From positions 62,001-126,000 of the forward strand of contig QPMI01000519.1 of assembly GCA_004431415.1 (NCBI GenBank): 64,000 nt of DNA. Direction: 5' to 3'. Origin of the DNA: Cyanophora paradoxa (lineage: Eukaryota > Glaucocystophyceae > Cyanophorales > Cyanophoraceae). Positions 41,898-51,545 of the stretch are shown piece after piece; position 1 is the first letter of the stretch; every line of letters begins with the position of its first letter. Position numbers and translations under genes: made by a program. Below the pieces are notes generated by a model. It saw nothing but the letters and a program-made list of their open reading frames with translations. It was not told the DNA's origin and made no database searches.

Positions 41898-43772
41898 CTA
41901 CCGCTGCTGGTCCTGCGCCAGCTGCTGCTCGCGGAGGGTGGCGCGCACGCGGCGATTCAGCGCGTCCAGCGTCGTCAGGTACTCCTCGGGCTGACGGCCC
42001 CCGGCGTCAGCTCAACGCCGACGTATTGAGCCCTGATGTATACGTAATCTTAATCATAAGCCACACGTACCTCCACGGTGCGCGTCCATATGTCCGCCAT
42101 CTCGAACACGGACTGGAAGAGGTCCGCAAATTCCATCGCCGCTTTCCCCTTGCTGTCCTTCGCCCAGTCCGCCTGATCATGAGAGCGGGGTAACGGCCAG
42201 TTAGGACGCGGCGCGGGAGGAAGCGGGGGATACCGGGTTCCGCACCGAGGCGATCGCGACTGCGTCCTCTGCGGTCATCTGGGGTACGGAGGCGGGTTAG
42301 GGGGTACGGCGAGGGCGCCGGGGCGTGGCGGGCCTTCGGGATGAGGATGCGCGTGACGCAGGTCATGACCTTTAGGAACGCCTCCTTGTTCACGTTCCTG
42401 GGAGGGGAGGGTACGGTGGGCACGCGAGCAGGCGAGACGGAGCGGGTGCTGGGGGAGGGGGTAAGCCGTACCCGTCGTTGTCGGTGTCGAAGAGGCGCGT
42501 GAAGCGGCGGATGGCATCTACGACCCCTGGGTACAGCAAAGTGCAATGTGAGAAACGGGGGTACCGGGAGAGGGTTGAGCGGGGGACGGGTACCGGGGTT
42601 CGTGCGCAGCTTCTGGCGCTTCGCGAGGTTCTCGGGGCTGTCCCACCGGGGGTCCCCGTCCTCATCTGAAGGGCGTCGTCTGGAGGGTGGGGGGCTGGAG
42701 AGAGAGGGGTAGGTGCGGACAGTAAGGCTTGACGCGGGCGTTGTCGCGGTTGGGGTCGAAGAGGAATTCGACGAAGGGGTGCCTCTCCTGCCTCAGCTGC
42801 GCGGCCCGGGCGCTCGCTCAGCGCTCCGGGTGGAGCGGGGGCGCGGGGCCGGTCTGGCCCAGTCGAACGAGGGTGGTAGAAGGGGGGCGGGGGAGGCGCG
42901 ACTCCGCTCTAGAGGAGGGTGATAGTAAGGAGGGCGGGCAGGCGGGCGGGGCGCGCCTCCATGCTCTCGGTGACGCCGGCGCCGGCGTCGCCGTAGCTCC
43001 TCCGCACCACGTAGACGCGCCCCTTCCTGTCCGCGAAGGGCCCCTGCGAGACGCGGAAGCCGCCTGGAGGCGGGGACGAGGCCGTCGGGCTCGGGAGCGG
43101 GAGTGGGGAAGGATGACGGAGGGGCGCGGGGCGCGCACCGCTGCCAGGGCGGGAGCGGGGCCGGGCGCCCGAGGCGCTGGCGCTGACGCGCGTCGGGCCC
43201 TTCTCCGCTGTGGTCGGCCGCAGCGACTCGGCGACGGAGGCGCGCGGCAGGGACTCGCGGTCGCCTTCGATGAGCACGTCGTCGTTCTGCGAGAGGCCGC
43301 CGGAGGTCTGCGGCCGCGGCGGCGGCAGCGTCCCGACGCTCGCGCTCGGCTCCGGCTCCTCCAGGATCGGCTCCGTGATGTATCGGGCCATGCCGCCGCC
43401 CATCTCCGCGCTCGCGCTCGGGTCGTACCGACTGTTGTTCCCCGCCAGCTGCTGCGACCTCCGAATGCGAAGCACGTTTTCCACGCTTATCGCCAGCTCC
43501 TCCTGCACGCGCGCGCCGGTCGTTTGAGCGCGAGAGGCGACGGAGAGCGCTTCTGCTCGACTTCTGCTGTCGGCTGCTCTATCGCGGACCGCAACGGCAT
43601 CGCGGGCAAGCTCAGAAAAGCGCAGGGCCCACACGTGGCGCCTATAGGGCATGCGGGGCGATAGCCGCTGTGTACACGGCGACCAGCGCAACATGCTTGA
43701 TGCCCGCATGGCACAGGAGTCCTTAGCTAAGCTCCCGAAGGCGGACCGGGAGCGCTCGTTAACTCGACGCAC
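41898..43772 (-). CDS. EF-hand-containing protein
   Basis: The first long exon (Met at 43,772, or an internal Met such as MPYRRHVWALRF) encodes a helical segment (ALSVASRAQTTGARVQEELA), a Ser/Pro-rich region and RSQQLAGNNSRYDPSAS. Later short exons give GGFRVSQGPFADRKGRVYVV, RHPFVEFLFDPNRDNARVKP, ENLAKRQKL, VVDAIRRFTRLFDTDNDGY, VNKEAFLKVMTCVTRILIP, AMEFADLFQSVFEMADIW and a helical end REQQLAQDQQR with TAG at 41,898-41,900. DTDNDGYVNKEAF matches an EF-hand calcium-binding loop (D-x-D-x-D-G-x-x-x-x-x-E). The role is probably calcium-dependent regulation; no closer assignment. Introns here have GTACCCC donors in sense orientation. Confidence 0.6.
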
Positions 43773-44036
43773 CGCGGAGATGCTGGCAAGCGATGCTAGG
43801 GGCGCCGTGGGATCCTTTTGTGCCTTCTGAGCTCTTGAGCCCTTGACACGGAGGACGTCGCCGATGGATAGGTCGTCCTGCGGCGCGGTTCAAAACGGGA
43901 GCACTGCAGCTGCAGGCGGCGGCAGCGCTGAGCTTACCTCTGCAGTGCCGCTGGGTCCTGCTACCGGTCCTGCCATGGCTCCGGACGGTTCTGGATCGAA
44001 ACTCGCTGAAGCTTGTACCCGGCTGTGCAGTGAGAA

Positions 44037-44728
44037 ATGAAGCCGCGGCCAGCCTTCGCGCTCTGCCTGGCGCTGGTGGTCGTCCTGCAGATGGCGCACG
44101 CGCAGTCGGGCGCATCAGACGGGAAGCCCGAGGGCGGCGGCGAGGCGAAGGTCGAAATGCAGGTCGGCAGCGCCCCGCACGAGAAGGATGAGTGGTCGGT
44201 GGGTGATATCGTCGACCTGGTGCGCGCAAATCGCTAGGCGTGGCGACCGTCCGCTCAACGCTGCCGCCGCAGGAATGCGCCACGAAGAACGCGACAGGCG
44301 GATTGACATGGTGCGTCAGCGCGACCGTCTCGTCGAGCCGCGAGTCATTGACGGCTTTCCCCTGCGACAGGGGGCCCGGGCCGGTGTGCAAGGAGACCGC
44401 GCAAGAGCTTTTCGTCCTGTTCGGTGCGCCCGGACCCGTACTCCCCCGCGTGCCCCGCCGCGGCACCTGGCGCGCCCGCTACTCTTAGCTAAGGGCTCTA
44501 AGTGCCTCAAAAATCGCACATACCGGCCCCGCGCGTGCGCATGCGCAGCTGACTCTGCGAGGGCGCAGGGGTTGATTGTATGCGGCGTCGCCCTGTGTGC
44601 ATGCCGTATCGCGTCTCGACCGCTGACTCTCGGCGGCCTCCCAGATTTCATGTACTGCGGCTTCACCCTCTCCAGCCAGGAGGAGTACGACGCTCTGGCC
44701 GCCAAGATCAAGCTCGAGCGTGCGCTCA

Positions 44729-44763
<35 letters not shown>

Positions 44764-45721
44764 TTCTCCCACCATCCCCTTCCCTCCTCCTCCCACTTTC
44801 TTATCCGCCCGCGGGATCGATTGCCTGCCGTGTCGCGGGCCGGGCCTGACTTGCATCGCCCCGCCGCGCCCGCAGAGACGTGGCAGTGCCGCGTACCCAT
44901 GGTCCCCTCTAAGAAGTTCTTCGTGCGTCCTACCCCCCCCCCCCCCCCCCCCCTCTCTGCTTATCTCACCTCCCCTTCTCCCTCGGGCCTAACGCCTGCC
45001 CTGCCCCAGGTCCCCTTTACGATTCAGATGTGGGGTACGCATCTCGAGGAGACGTGGGGGGTACGCAAAAGCCGGGGCGCCGCGCCGACGGCCGCGCAGG
45101 GGTAGTGGAGGAGGAGCACCTCCACGTGGACGCGCACGTCAACCTCGTCTTCCACGCTGTGCGTACCCCCTCGCCCGACACGCCGTACTCCCGACGCCGA
45201 CCCTCACCCACCTCTCCAGGACGCCGGCATGATCATCGGCGCTGCGGCGTACCCCGGTGCGCCTTCAACGCCCCTTGCCTCGCGCCGACGATCTCTCTGA
45301 CTCGATGGCGCACGGCACGCAGTGCTCGATCGCTTCCAGTGTACGGGCGCCGCGCCCCCGCCCGCCCCGCAAGCGCCACGTTAATCCTGCCTCGACCGGG
45401 CCCCGTTGCAGACGGCAAGCAGGGCTCCCTCATCAACCTGCACGGGCCCGTCCGGTGGTTCCTCAAGCACTCCTTCTCCGCGTACGCCCCCACGGGCCCC
45501 CCGGAGGTCCGAGCCGCCCCCGTACCCCCCGCGCCTTCACCCCTCCCCCACCCCCAACGCCCTGGCAGGGCGCGGGGCAGGACCTGGGGCTCATCACCGG
45601 GATTCTGGTGGCCCTTGCGGCTGTCGTCCTCACGGGCCTAATCTCCTGCGCCACGTTTGCCCTCGTCTACCGATACGTGCTCAAGCCGCGCCTCGTGCAG
45701 AAGTTCCTCAAGAAGGACTAG
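44037..45721 (+). CDS. Type I single-pass membrane protein with signal peptide
   Basis: Start MKPRPAFALCLALVVVLQMA at 44,037, with cleavage expected after AHAQ. Exon 1 ends DIVDL at GTGCGC. The following exons are in phase: ECATKNATGGLTWCVSAT..., DFMYCGFTLSSQEEYDALAA, TWQCRVPMVPSKKFF, VPFTIQMWG, EEEHLHVDAHVNLVFHA, DAGMIIGAA, DGKQGSLINLHGPVRWFLKH, and a last exon with LGLITGILVALAAVVLTGLI (transmembrane helix) and a basic tail ending VQKFLKKD, with TAG at 45,719-45,721. The ectodomain is about 190 residues with several Cys. Introns are C-rich, and one contains a run of 34 C. It resembles the 39.6-41.6 kb gene in topology. Function unknown. Confidence 0.75.
44730..44763 (+). repeat. Poly(C) run of 34 inside an intron
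   Basis: Uninterrupted run of 34 C a few bases after a GTGCGCTCAT donor, within the intron that follows the exon ending AAKIKLE. Confidence 0.95.
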
Positions 45722-45810
45722 GACAGGAATCACACACTAGGCAGGAATTCGAAGGCAGCAGCTCGCAGTGAGGTAGTAGTTAGGATCTTTCAATTATTGT
45801 TATGGTGCGT

Positions 45811-46415
45811 TCATACGAGCTTGAGGAGGACGAGGCAGAGGAGGAGGATGCCAACGATCTGCACGATCTTGATGGCGTCGTTCTTCTCGCGCGCCTCGTT
45901 GCTCTTCTTGATCGCCTCGTCCGCGATCTGCGCGGGCGAAGGAAAGCAAGCGCGCGTGGTCGACGTCAGCGGACGGGTTTGAGAAGCCGAGGCGGGGGGC
46001 GCGCAGATCCATGGCCAGAGCGCACCTGCTTGCCGAGGTAGATGATGGCAGCGCCGGCGCCGGCGACGACGATGGGCGCCAGGGCGCTGTTGAGGGCGGA
46101 CGTGAGGGCGCTGGCCGCAAGCTCGGTGGGGAGAGCGTGCGCGGCAGCCGCCGCGATGCATTCCGTCGCCATCGAGCAGCGCACGGAGGCCGCCGCGCTG
46201 GCGCCGCTGCTGGAGGCAGCCACAAACCGGCGCGGCACGGCGCCGAAGAAAGCTCGGCGCGCCTCCAGCGCAAGCTCGGCCCGTGCAACGCCGCTGCCGC
46301 TGGCGGCGACCTGCCGCCGATGTGCGGAGACGCACGCGGGCGCTGCCGTCTGCGCAACCGGCCCGGCGCGTGCGCGGGCCAGCGCCGGAGCCGACGCTAC
46401 GAAGCACTGTGCCAT
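45811..46415 (-). CDS. Small organelle-targeted membrane protein
   Basis: Start MAQCFVASAPALARARAGPV at 46,415. The first 80 residues are Ala/Arg/Ser-rich with almost no acidic residues, like a plastid or mitochondrial transit peptide. A hydrophobic helix follows (ALAPIVVAGAGAAIIYLG), then a GTGCGC intron from about 46,025 to 45,935. Exon 2 encodes an amphipathic stretch (IADEAIKKSNEAREKNDAIK) and a C-terminal membrane helix (IVQIVGILLLCLVLLKLV), with TGA at 45,811-45,813. Two membrane helices joined by a charged loop suggest a small inner-envelope, thylakoid or mitochondrial membrane protein. Family not recognised. Confidence 0.55.
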
Positions 46416-46484
46416 CTAGATATCTGCTGCTGTAGCCGCTGAAAGAGCGAACGAGCGCAAGGAATCCACCCGAAGAGGGGAGGC

Positions 46485-49157
46485 TTGTGCACATGTACCC
46501 CAGTACCCCTGAACGAGATGTTCTGCAGCCCGACACCACTTCAGCGGCCTTTGTGGCTTGGGACCGGGCTTGAGTCGAGCCCTGCACGCCCGAGCCTCGC
46601 CTGCTGTGCCGTCCGACGCCGACCGGCGCGCCGCGGTGCGGAGGCCCCGCGCGCGAGCGCTGAGCTGGGTTTGGATCACGAGGATGCACGTACACGGAAA
46701 GTAAGCCGAGCCCGTCCTCCCCTGGGGCGCGGAGAGCTCTGCGGTCATACGCATCCGGTTCGCCTACAGGTCGCTCCGGCGCGGCGGGGCCCCGTCACGT
46801 TCGGCAGGCGGGAGGCGTTTGCTTTCCTCTGCGCGGGTGCCGCGGCGCTCGAGGCGTCCGCGCCCCGGCCCGCGTACGCGAAGGCGGCGACGGCCACGTC
46901 CAGCCCCCCAGCCGAAGCGGCCCTGGCACCTGACGAGGTCCAGACCATCAAACTCTTCGAGGAGGCGAGCGCGGCGGCCGTTCCCCGCCCGCCGCCGCGC
47001 GTCCGCGCACACGGCCGGCCCTACGGCTAACGAGAGCCGGCGCCGCGCACGGGCAGGCGACGAAGTCGGTCGTGTACATCGACATCCTGCGCTCCGTGCA
47101 GACGTTCGGAAACATGATGCCCACCGAGATCCCCGAGGGCGCGCCGGCGCCGCGCGCTCCCGCTCGGCGGCTTCGCCGGCGCCCCTCTGACTCGGTGGGC
47201 CCGGCCGGCCGCAGGCACGGGCTCCGGCTTCATATGGGACAATGACGGTCACGTCATAACTAGTCCGCCCCCCCTCGCCCTGCCCCGCCCCCACGCCGCG
47301 CCCGCTGACGCTCGGGGGTATGCGTAGACTACCATGTGGTCGCCCCGCTGGTGGGGAAGGACCCGCGAGCGGGTACGGCATTGGCGCGGGTCACTGTCCT
47401 GGGCGTCGACGGCTCCCTCGCGATCTTCGAAGGGCGTCTCGTCGGATTCGACGCCGCGAAGGACATTGCGATCCTCGACGTGCGCCCTCGCGTACCCCTC
47501 TGCACCTCCGGTTGAGGCCGCGGGCTCGAATCCGGGCGGGTCCAGATCGACGCCCCCGCGGACCTCCTGCGCCCGATGCCGATTGGCTCTTCAGCCCCGC
47601 TGCGCGTCGGCCAGCGCTGCCTCGCCATCGGTACCCCCCCCCTCCCCCCGCGGCGCTGTGCCCCTCGTCCCGCCGATTCCATTTCGCAGGGAACCCCTTC
47701 GGGCTCGACCACACGCTCACCACCGGTGCCCCCGCCCGCCCTTCTTTTACAGTACCCCCCTCGGGCGGGCCTCACGCGGGGCGGCAGGGGTGATCAGCGG
47801 CCTCGGGAGGACGATCGTGTCCCCCGTCGGCCTCCCCATCTCGGGCGCCATACAGACCGACGCCGCCATCAACCCCGGTGCCGCCCTACGTCCCGGCTGC
47901 CCCCGCAGGCTTCCCCTGATGCCGGGCGCAGGGAACAGCGGGGGCCCGCTGCTGAACTCGGCGGGGCAGGTCATCGGCGTGAACGCCTCCATCCTCTCCA
48001 AGTGCGCCCCCGATAGCGAGCTCCCGGCCCCTTCAAGCTCCTCTCAGCAGTCTCTAGCACCACCCCCGTCTCCTCCTCGCTCTGTGCGACCCGCCTGGAT
48101 TTCTGAGCTCTGTACCACTTTCCCCGCCAGGTCGGGCACCTCCTCCGGCGTCGGCTTCGCGATCCCCATCGGTGCCCCCCGCGCCCCCCTTCTCCCGCCC
48201 GATGCCCTTCCCCCTGATTTCCCCCTCCCCGCCAGACACGGTGGGGAGGATCGTGGGCCAGCTGCTGGAGAAGGGGCGGGTGACGCGGGCGAGCCTCGGC
48301 ATCGCCGTCGCCCCGGACCAGATCGCCGTCCAGCTCCGCATCCCCAAGGTCCCCTCCCCTCTTTCAGATCAGAAGCTCGCAGCTCGAAGCCCGCTTGGAT
48401 TCTTGGATTCTCCGTCGCCCTGCAAGCCAGCCAGCCCCCTCACTGAGTGACGCCCGGGACGCGCGGCAGGGCGGGGGCGCGCTGGTGATGGCGGTCAAGC
48501 CGGGCGGCCCGGCGGAGAAGGCCGGCGTGCGCCCCACGCGCCCCTCCGGCATCGGCCTCGGCAGGCCCGCCCCGGCCCCGCCCCGCCCCGCCAGATTCCT
48601 CTGAGCGCGGCTACTGCGAACCGCAGGAGCTTCGCGCTGGGGGACATCGTCGTGGGCGTCGACGACGTCAAGGCCGGCCCCCGCCCGCCCCGCCCCGCCG
48701 GCGCCTAGACCCTTCCGCTCAATACGAGAGAGACCGTGTGCGCGCTGCGCTGAGGGCCGGGGCGGGGCGGGGCAGGTGACGCGGTACGCGGACCTCTTCG
48801 AGGCGCTGGACGAGCGGGCCCCGGGGGACAAGGTCGTCCTCCGCCTCCTCCGCGACGGCAAGGTCCGCGGAGAGGGGGCGGGGCGGGGTTGCCGTTGGCG
48901 GTGGGGCCCGGCGCATAGGATTGCAGGGCACCGCCATCGACCGTCGGGCGTCGCGTTCTAGATGCAGATCTCCGCAGCTCTTCTCGCGGTCTCTCCTGAT
49001 CATGAGGGGGCGACGGGAGGCGAAGGGGGCCCGGGGGGAGGGCGGCGAGGGGGCCGGGGTGGGGATGGGCGCTGCCAGGCTTCCTGTATGTCGCCATTGA
49101 GTGCCGTCCGCGCAGCCGCAGGAGGTGACCGTCGAGCTCGAGGAGTCGTCGGAGTAG
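46485..49157 (+). CDS. Deg/HtrA-type serine protease, probably thylakoid lumen (Deg1-like)
   Basis: The N-terminal region is Arg/Ser/Ala-rich (transit-like), followed by [20 protein letters not shown]...AYA, a twin-arginine lumenal signal with an AxA-type cleavage site. The protease domain has all three catalytic residues: His in HVITNYHVVAP (near 47,337), Asp in AKDIAILD (near 47,475), and Ser in [12 protein letters not shown] (AGC 47,937-47,939). [21 protein letters not shown] and SGVGFAIPI are classic Deg motifs. A PDZ domain follows ([47 protein letters not shown]). TAG at 49,155-49,157. Roughly a dozen short introns. The conserved motifs fix four of them exactly: 47,139-47,214 (GC-AG), 47,631-47,689, 47,726-47,787 and 47,878-47,931. 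Expected role: degradation of damaged lumenal proteins such as photosystem II parts. The start is uncertain; Met at 46,518 is an alternative. Confidence 0.88.
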
Positions 49158-49667
49158 CGCGGGGAGACGTCGCGCTCGAATCGCCCGGCCTAGTAGGCAA
49201 TGCTCGGCGCCGGCATTTCTGGGGTTCCATAGTACGGGGCTCGGCCCCTTTCCATTTCCAATTGCAAGCTCAAGCTCCGCCGCGCCCTATAGCTAGACTA
49301 GCTCGCCGCATTTCGAGGCCAGGAAGAAGGGAAGCGTATAATAAGGGAAGAGAAATTAAACACGTAGAAGGGAGAAATCATAGGGATCCGGATCGGCCGG
49401 AGCTCGAGCTCATGATCATGCAAAGGGGCATGATCATGAGCTCGAGAGCTATAGCTAAAGAGCTCGCGAGAGGCCGGAGACGTCGAACATATCGATATAT
49501 ATATATATCTAGATCTAGATCTAGATCTAGAGGAGCCGCGAAAATTCGATAGCGATATCAGTCGCCGGCTTGCAGGTGCACGCATGGGCGCACGCGCGCA
49601 CGTCAGCTGCAGAGCGCTAGCTCAGATCAAATCGAGGGGTTTAATTTCTCGCGCAGGCACGCACATC
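49158..49667. other. Intergenic region with palindrome and short tandem repeats
   Basis: No gene. It holds the inverted repeat at 49,403-49,446, an AT run at 49,495-49,507 and a run of AGATCT units at 49,508-49,532. Confidence 0.6.
49403..49446. repeat. Perfect 18-bp inverted repeat, 8-nt loop
   Basis: Arms CTCGAGCTCATGATCATG (49,403-49,420) and its exact reverse complement (49,429-49,446) flank CAAAGGGG. Confidence 0.95.
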
Positions 49668-50264
49668 ATGACGACGAACGCGAAGCTCGCCCTGCTCGCG
49701 ATCGCCCTCGCCCTCTTCGTGCTCCCCGTCGCCTTCGGGGCGGACTGCGACGGCCTCGAAGACTACGGGTGCCAGTGCGGCGGTGCGCCGACTTTTGCGA
49801 CCCCCTGCGCGTTTGGGCGCGTCAGCATCGATATCCGTGCCGCGCGCCCGAGCGCGCGCAGCGGCGCTTCGCGCGAACCGCTTGCGTTATATAATTAACC
49901 GAATTTTAATCTTTCATTTATCGGCGCAGGGAATCCGGATCGAAGATGCTGCCGCCCGGGCTACGGACAGGGCGCGGGCGAGACGCCCGCCACGGCAGAC
50001 GGGCAGCTCGACGCGTCGAAGGCGAAGGCGGGCTGCTGCCCCCTCAACTCCATCTTCCCGCCCCAGTTTCCAGGCGCCTTCTGCTGCGCGGTGCGGCAAG
50101 AGGTGAACGACAAAGTGACGTTCGTCGGCGGCTGCTTCGACCCGTACACCTCCCAGTGCCAGGGGCGCCCGCCGCGCTTTCCGAAGGAGGTCCCCGTCAT
50201 CGACATCGCGTTCAAGGACTACTGCCCGAACCCCAACGGCCAGGGGCGCGTCCGCTTCATCTAA
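49668..50264 (+). CDS. Small Cys-rich secreted protein
   Basis: Start MTTNAKLALLAIALALFVLP at 49,668, a clear signal peptide ending near AFGA. Exon 1 ends YGCQCG at a GTGCGCC donor. The 147-nt intron is 49,783-49,929, and exon 2 runs from 49,930 to TAA at 50,262-50,264. The spliced protein is 149 residues. The mature part has about 12 Cys in pairs and singles (CDGLEDYGCQC, RRCCRPGYG, AGCCPLNSIF, AFCCAVRQE, GGCFDPYTSQC, KDYCPNPNGQG), suggesting disulphide-stabilised folding outside the cell or in the lumen. Family not recognised. Confidence 0.75.
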
Positions 50265-51203
50265 ATAAACTCCCATCCGCCATCAATATCATCATCGCGA
50301 CCGATATCGCTTTCGCGACGCCGGCGAATAGCATCCTGTAAATACATCGATATCTGTATCTGTAAATACGTTTAGACGCGTGCGCAATTGCATCGGCTCG
50401 CCGCAGCGCCCCTCTAGATCTCTACTTCGCTCGCCGCGGGCCCCTCGAGGTCAATCGACGTCGATCGCGAGCTCGTTCTCACCCGAGCTCGTCGCTGCAG
50501 CTGGGCACGAGCTCAGGGCGCGCGCGGGGCCGGCGTGCAGGAGGAGGTCGCGATCGATATTGATGTCGACGTGCGATCCTCGGATCGGAGGGCGCGGGAA
50601 ATTCGAATGCAGCGTCAGCATCTAGATCCAGGGCAAATCCTAAGATCTAGATCGGAGGGCGGGGGAACTTCTAGATCCAGATCTAGACATATACGTAAAT
50701 TAAACGGGGGCGCAGGAAGATTTAATAATGACGGAAGCATGGCCGAATTCCACGAAGAGTACTAGTCTAGCATCAATTGCAACCGAACTCGCCGAGCTAA
50801 ACCCCGGCTTGATGAAGCACAGCCCGGCCGGCGCCCCGGCTTGAACGAATGTCTTAATTTTTCGAAGCGCATGCGCATGCGCAAAATTAAACCTCGCAGG
50901 GTGCGCATGCCTGAAGCATAGCGCCGCGGGCCACAGCCCCGGCGCCGGCTTGCAATATTAATCGAGCATTTATGACTCGGAAGCGCAAATTAAACTGAAG
51001 CCTTGCGCGCGCGCGTGCAGGGTTTGGCGCTGGCACTAGCCTGGCAGTCGACGATGAATATTTGCACGAATTCCGAATTTCGAATTCCCAAATGCAAGTC
51101 GCATGAAGTGACATTGAAGTCCAATTACAGGGGTACACTGCCGCGCCGCGCCGACTGGCCGCGACTCCGGATCCGGCGCTCGAGCTCGGCGGCTGTGCGG
51201 GCG
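50265..51203. other. Intergenic region
   Basis: No gene seen. It contains repeated CTAGATC motifs (50,615-50,690), GCGCATGCGCATGCGC at 50,868-50,883 and AATTAAACT/AAATTAAAC blocks. Confidence 0.5.
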
Positions 51204-51545
51204 ATGTTCGCGTCGGCAGCAGCGCCGACTTCGACAGTGCGACCGCTGGGCTGCCGACCGCCGCGGACGACTCGCGGCCTCTGCGCGACGCCGGCGTCGA
51301 CCGGCGGGGCGGCGGCAGCAGCGCCGCGAGCGCGAGCGTGTTCGGACAGGAGCGGATCTGCGTCCCGCGTGAGCGCTATCCGGCGGCCTGCGGCGCTCGG
51401 TCGGTGTTGGTTGGTCGCGCCGCTCCGGCTGCAGGCCGCGGCCGCGAGACGGTGCGCACCCCCTAGGCCTTGCGGGTGGCTCGCAAAGCGTGTCTCTAGC
51501 TTAGCCGGTGCTCGGCGTCGCAGCGCCGGGACGGCGTCGCGTGAA

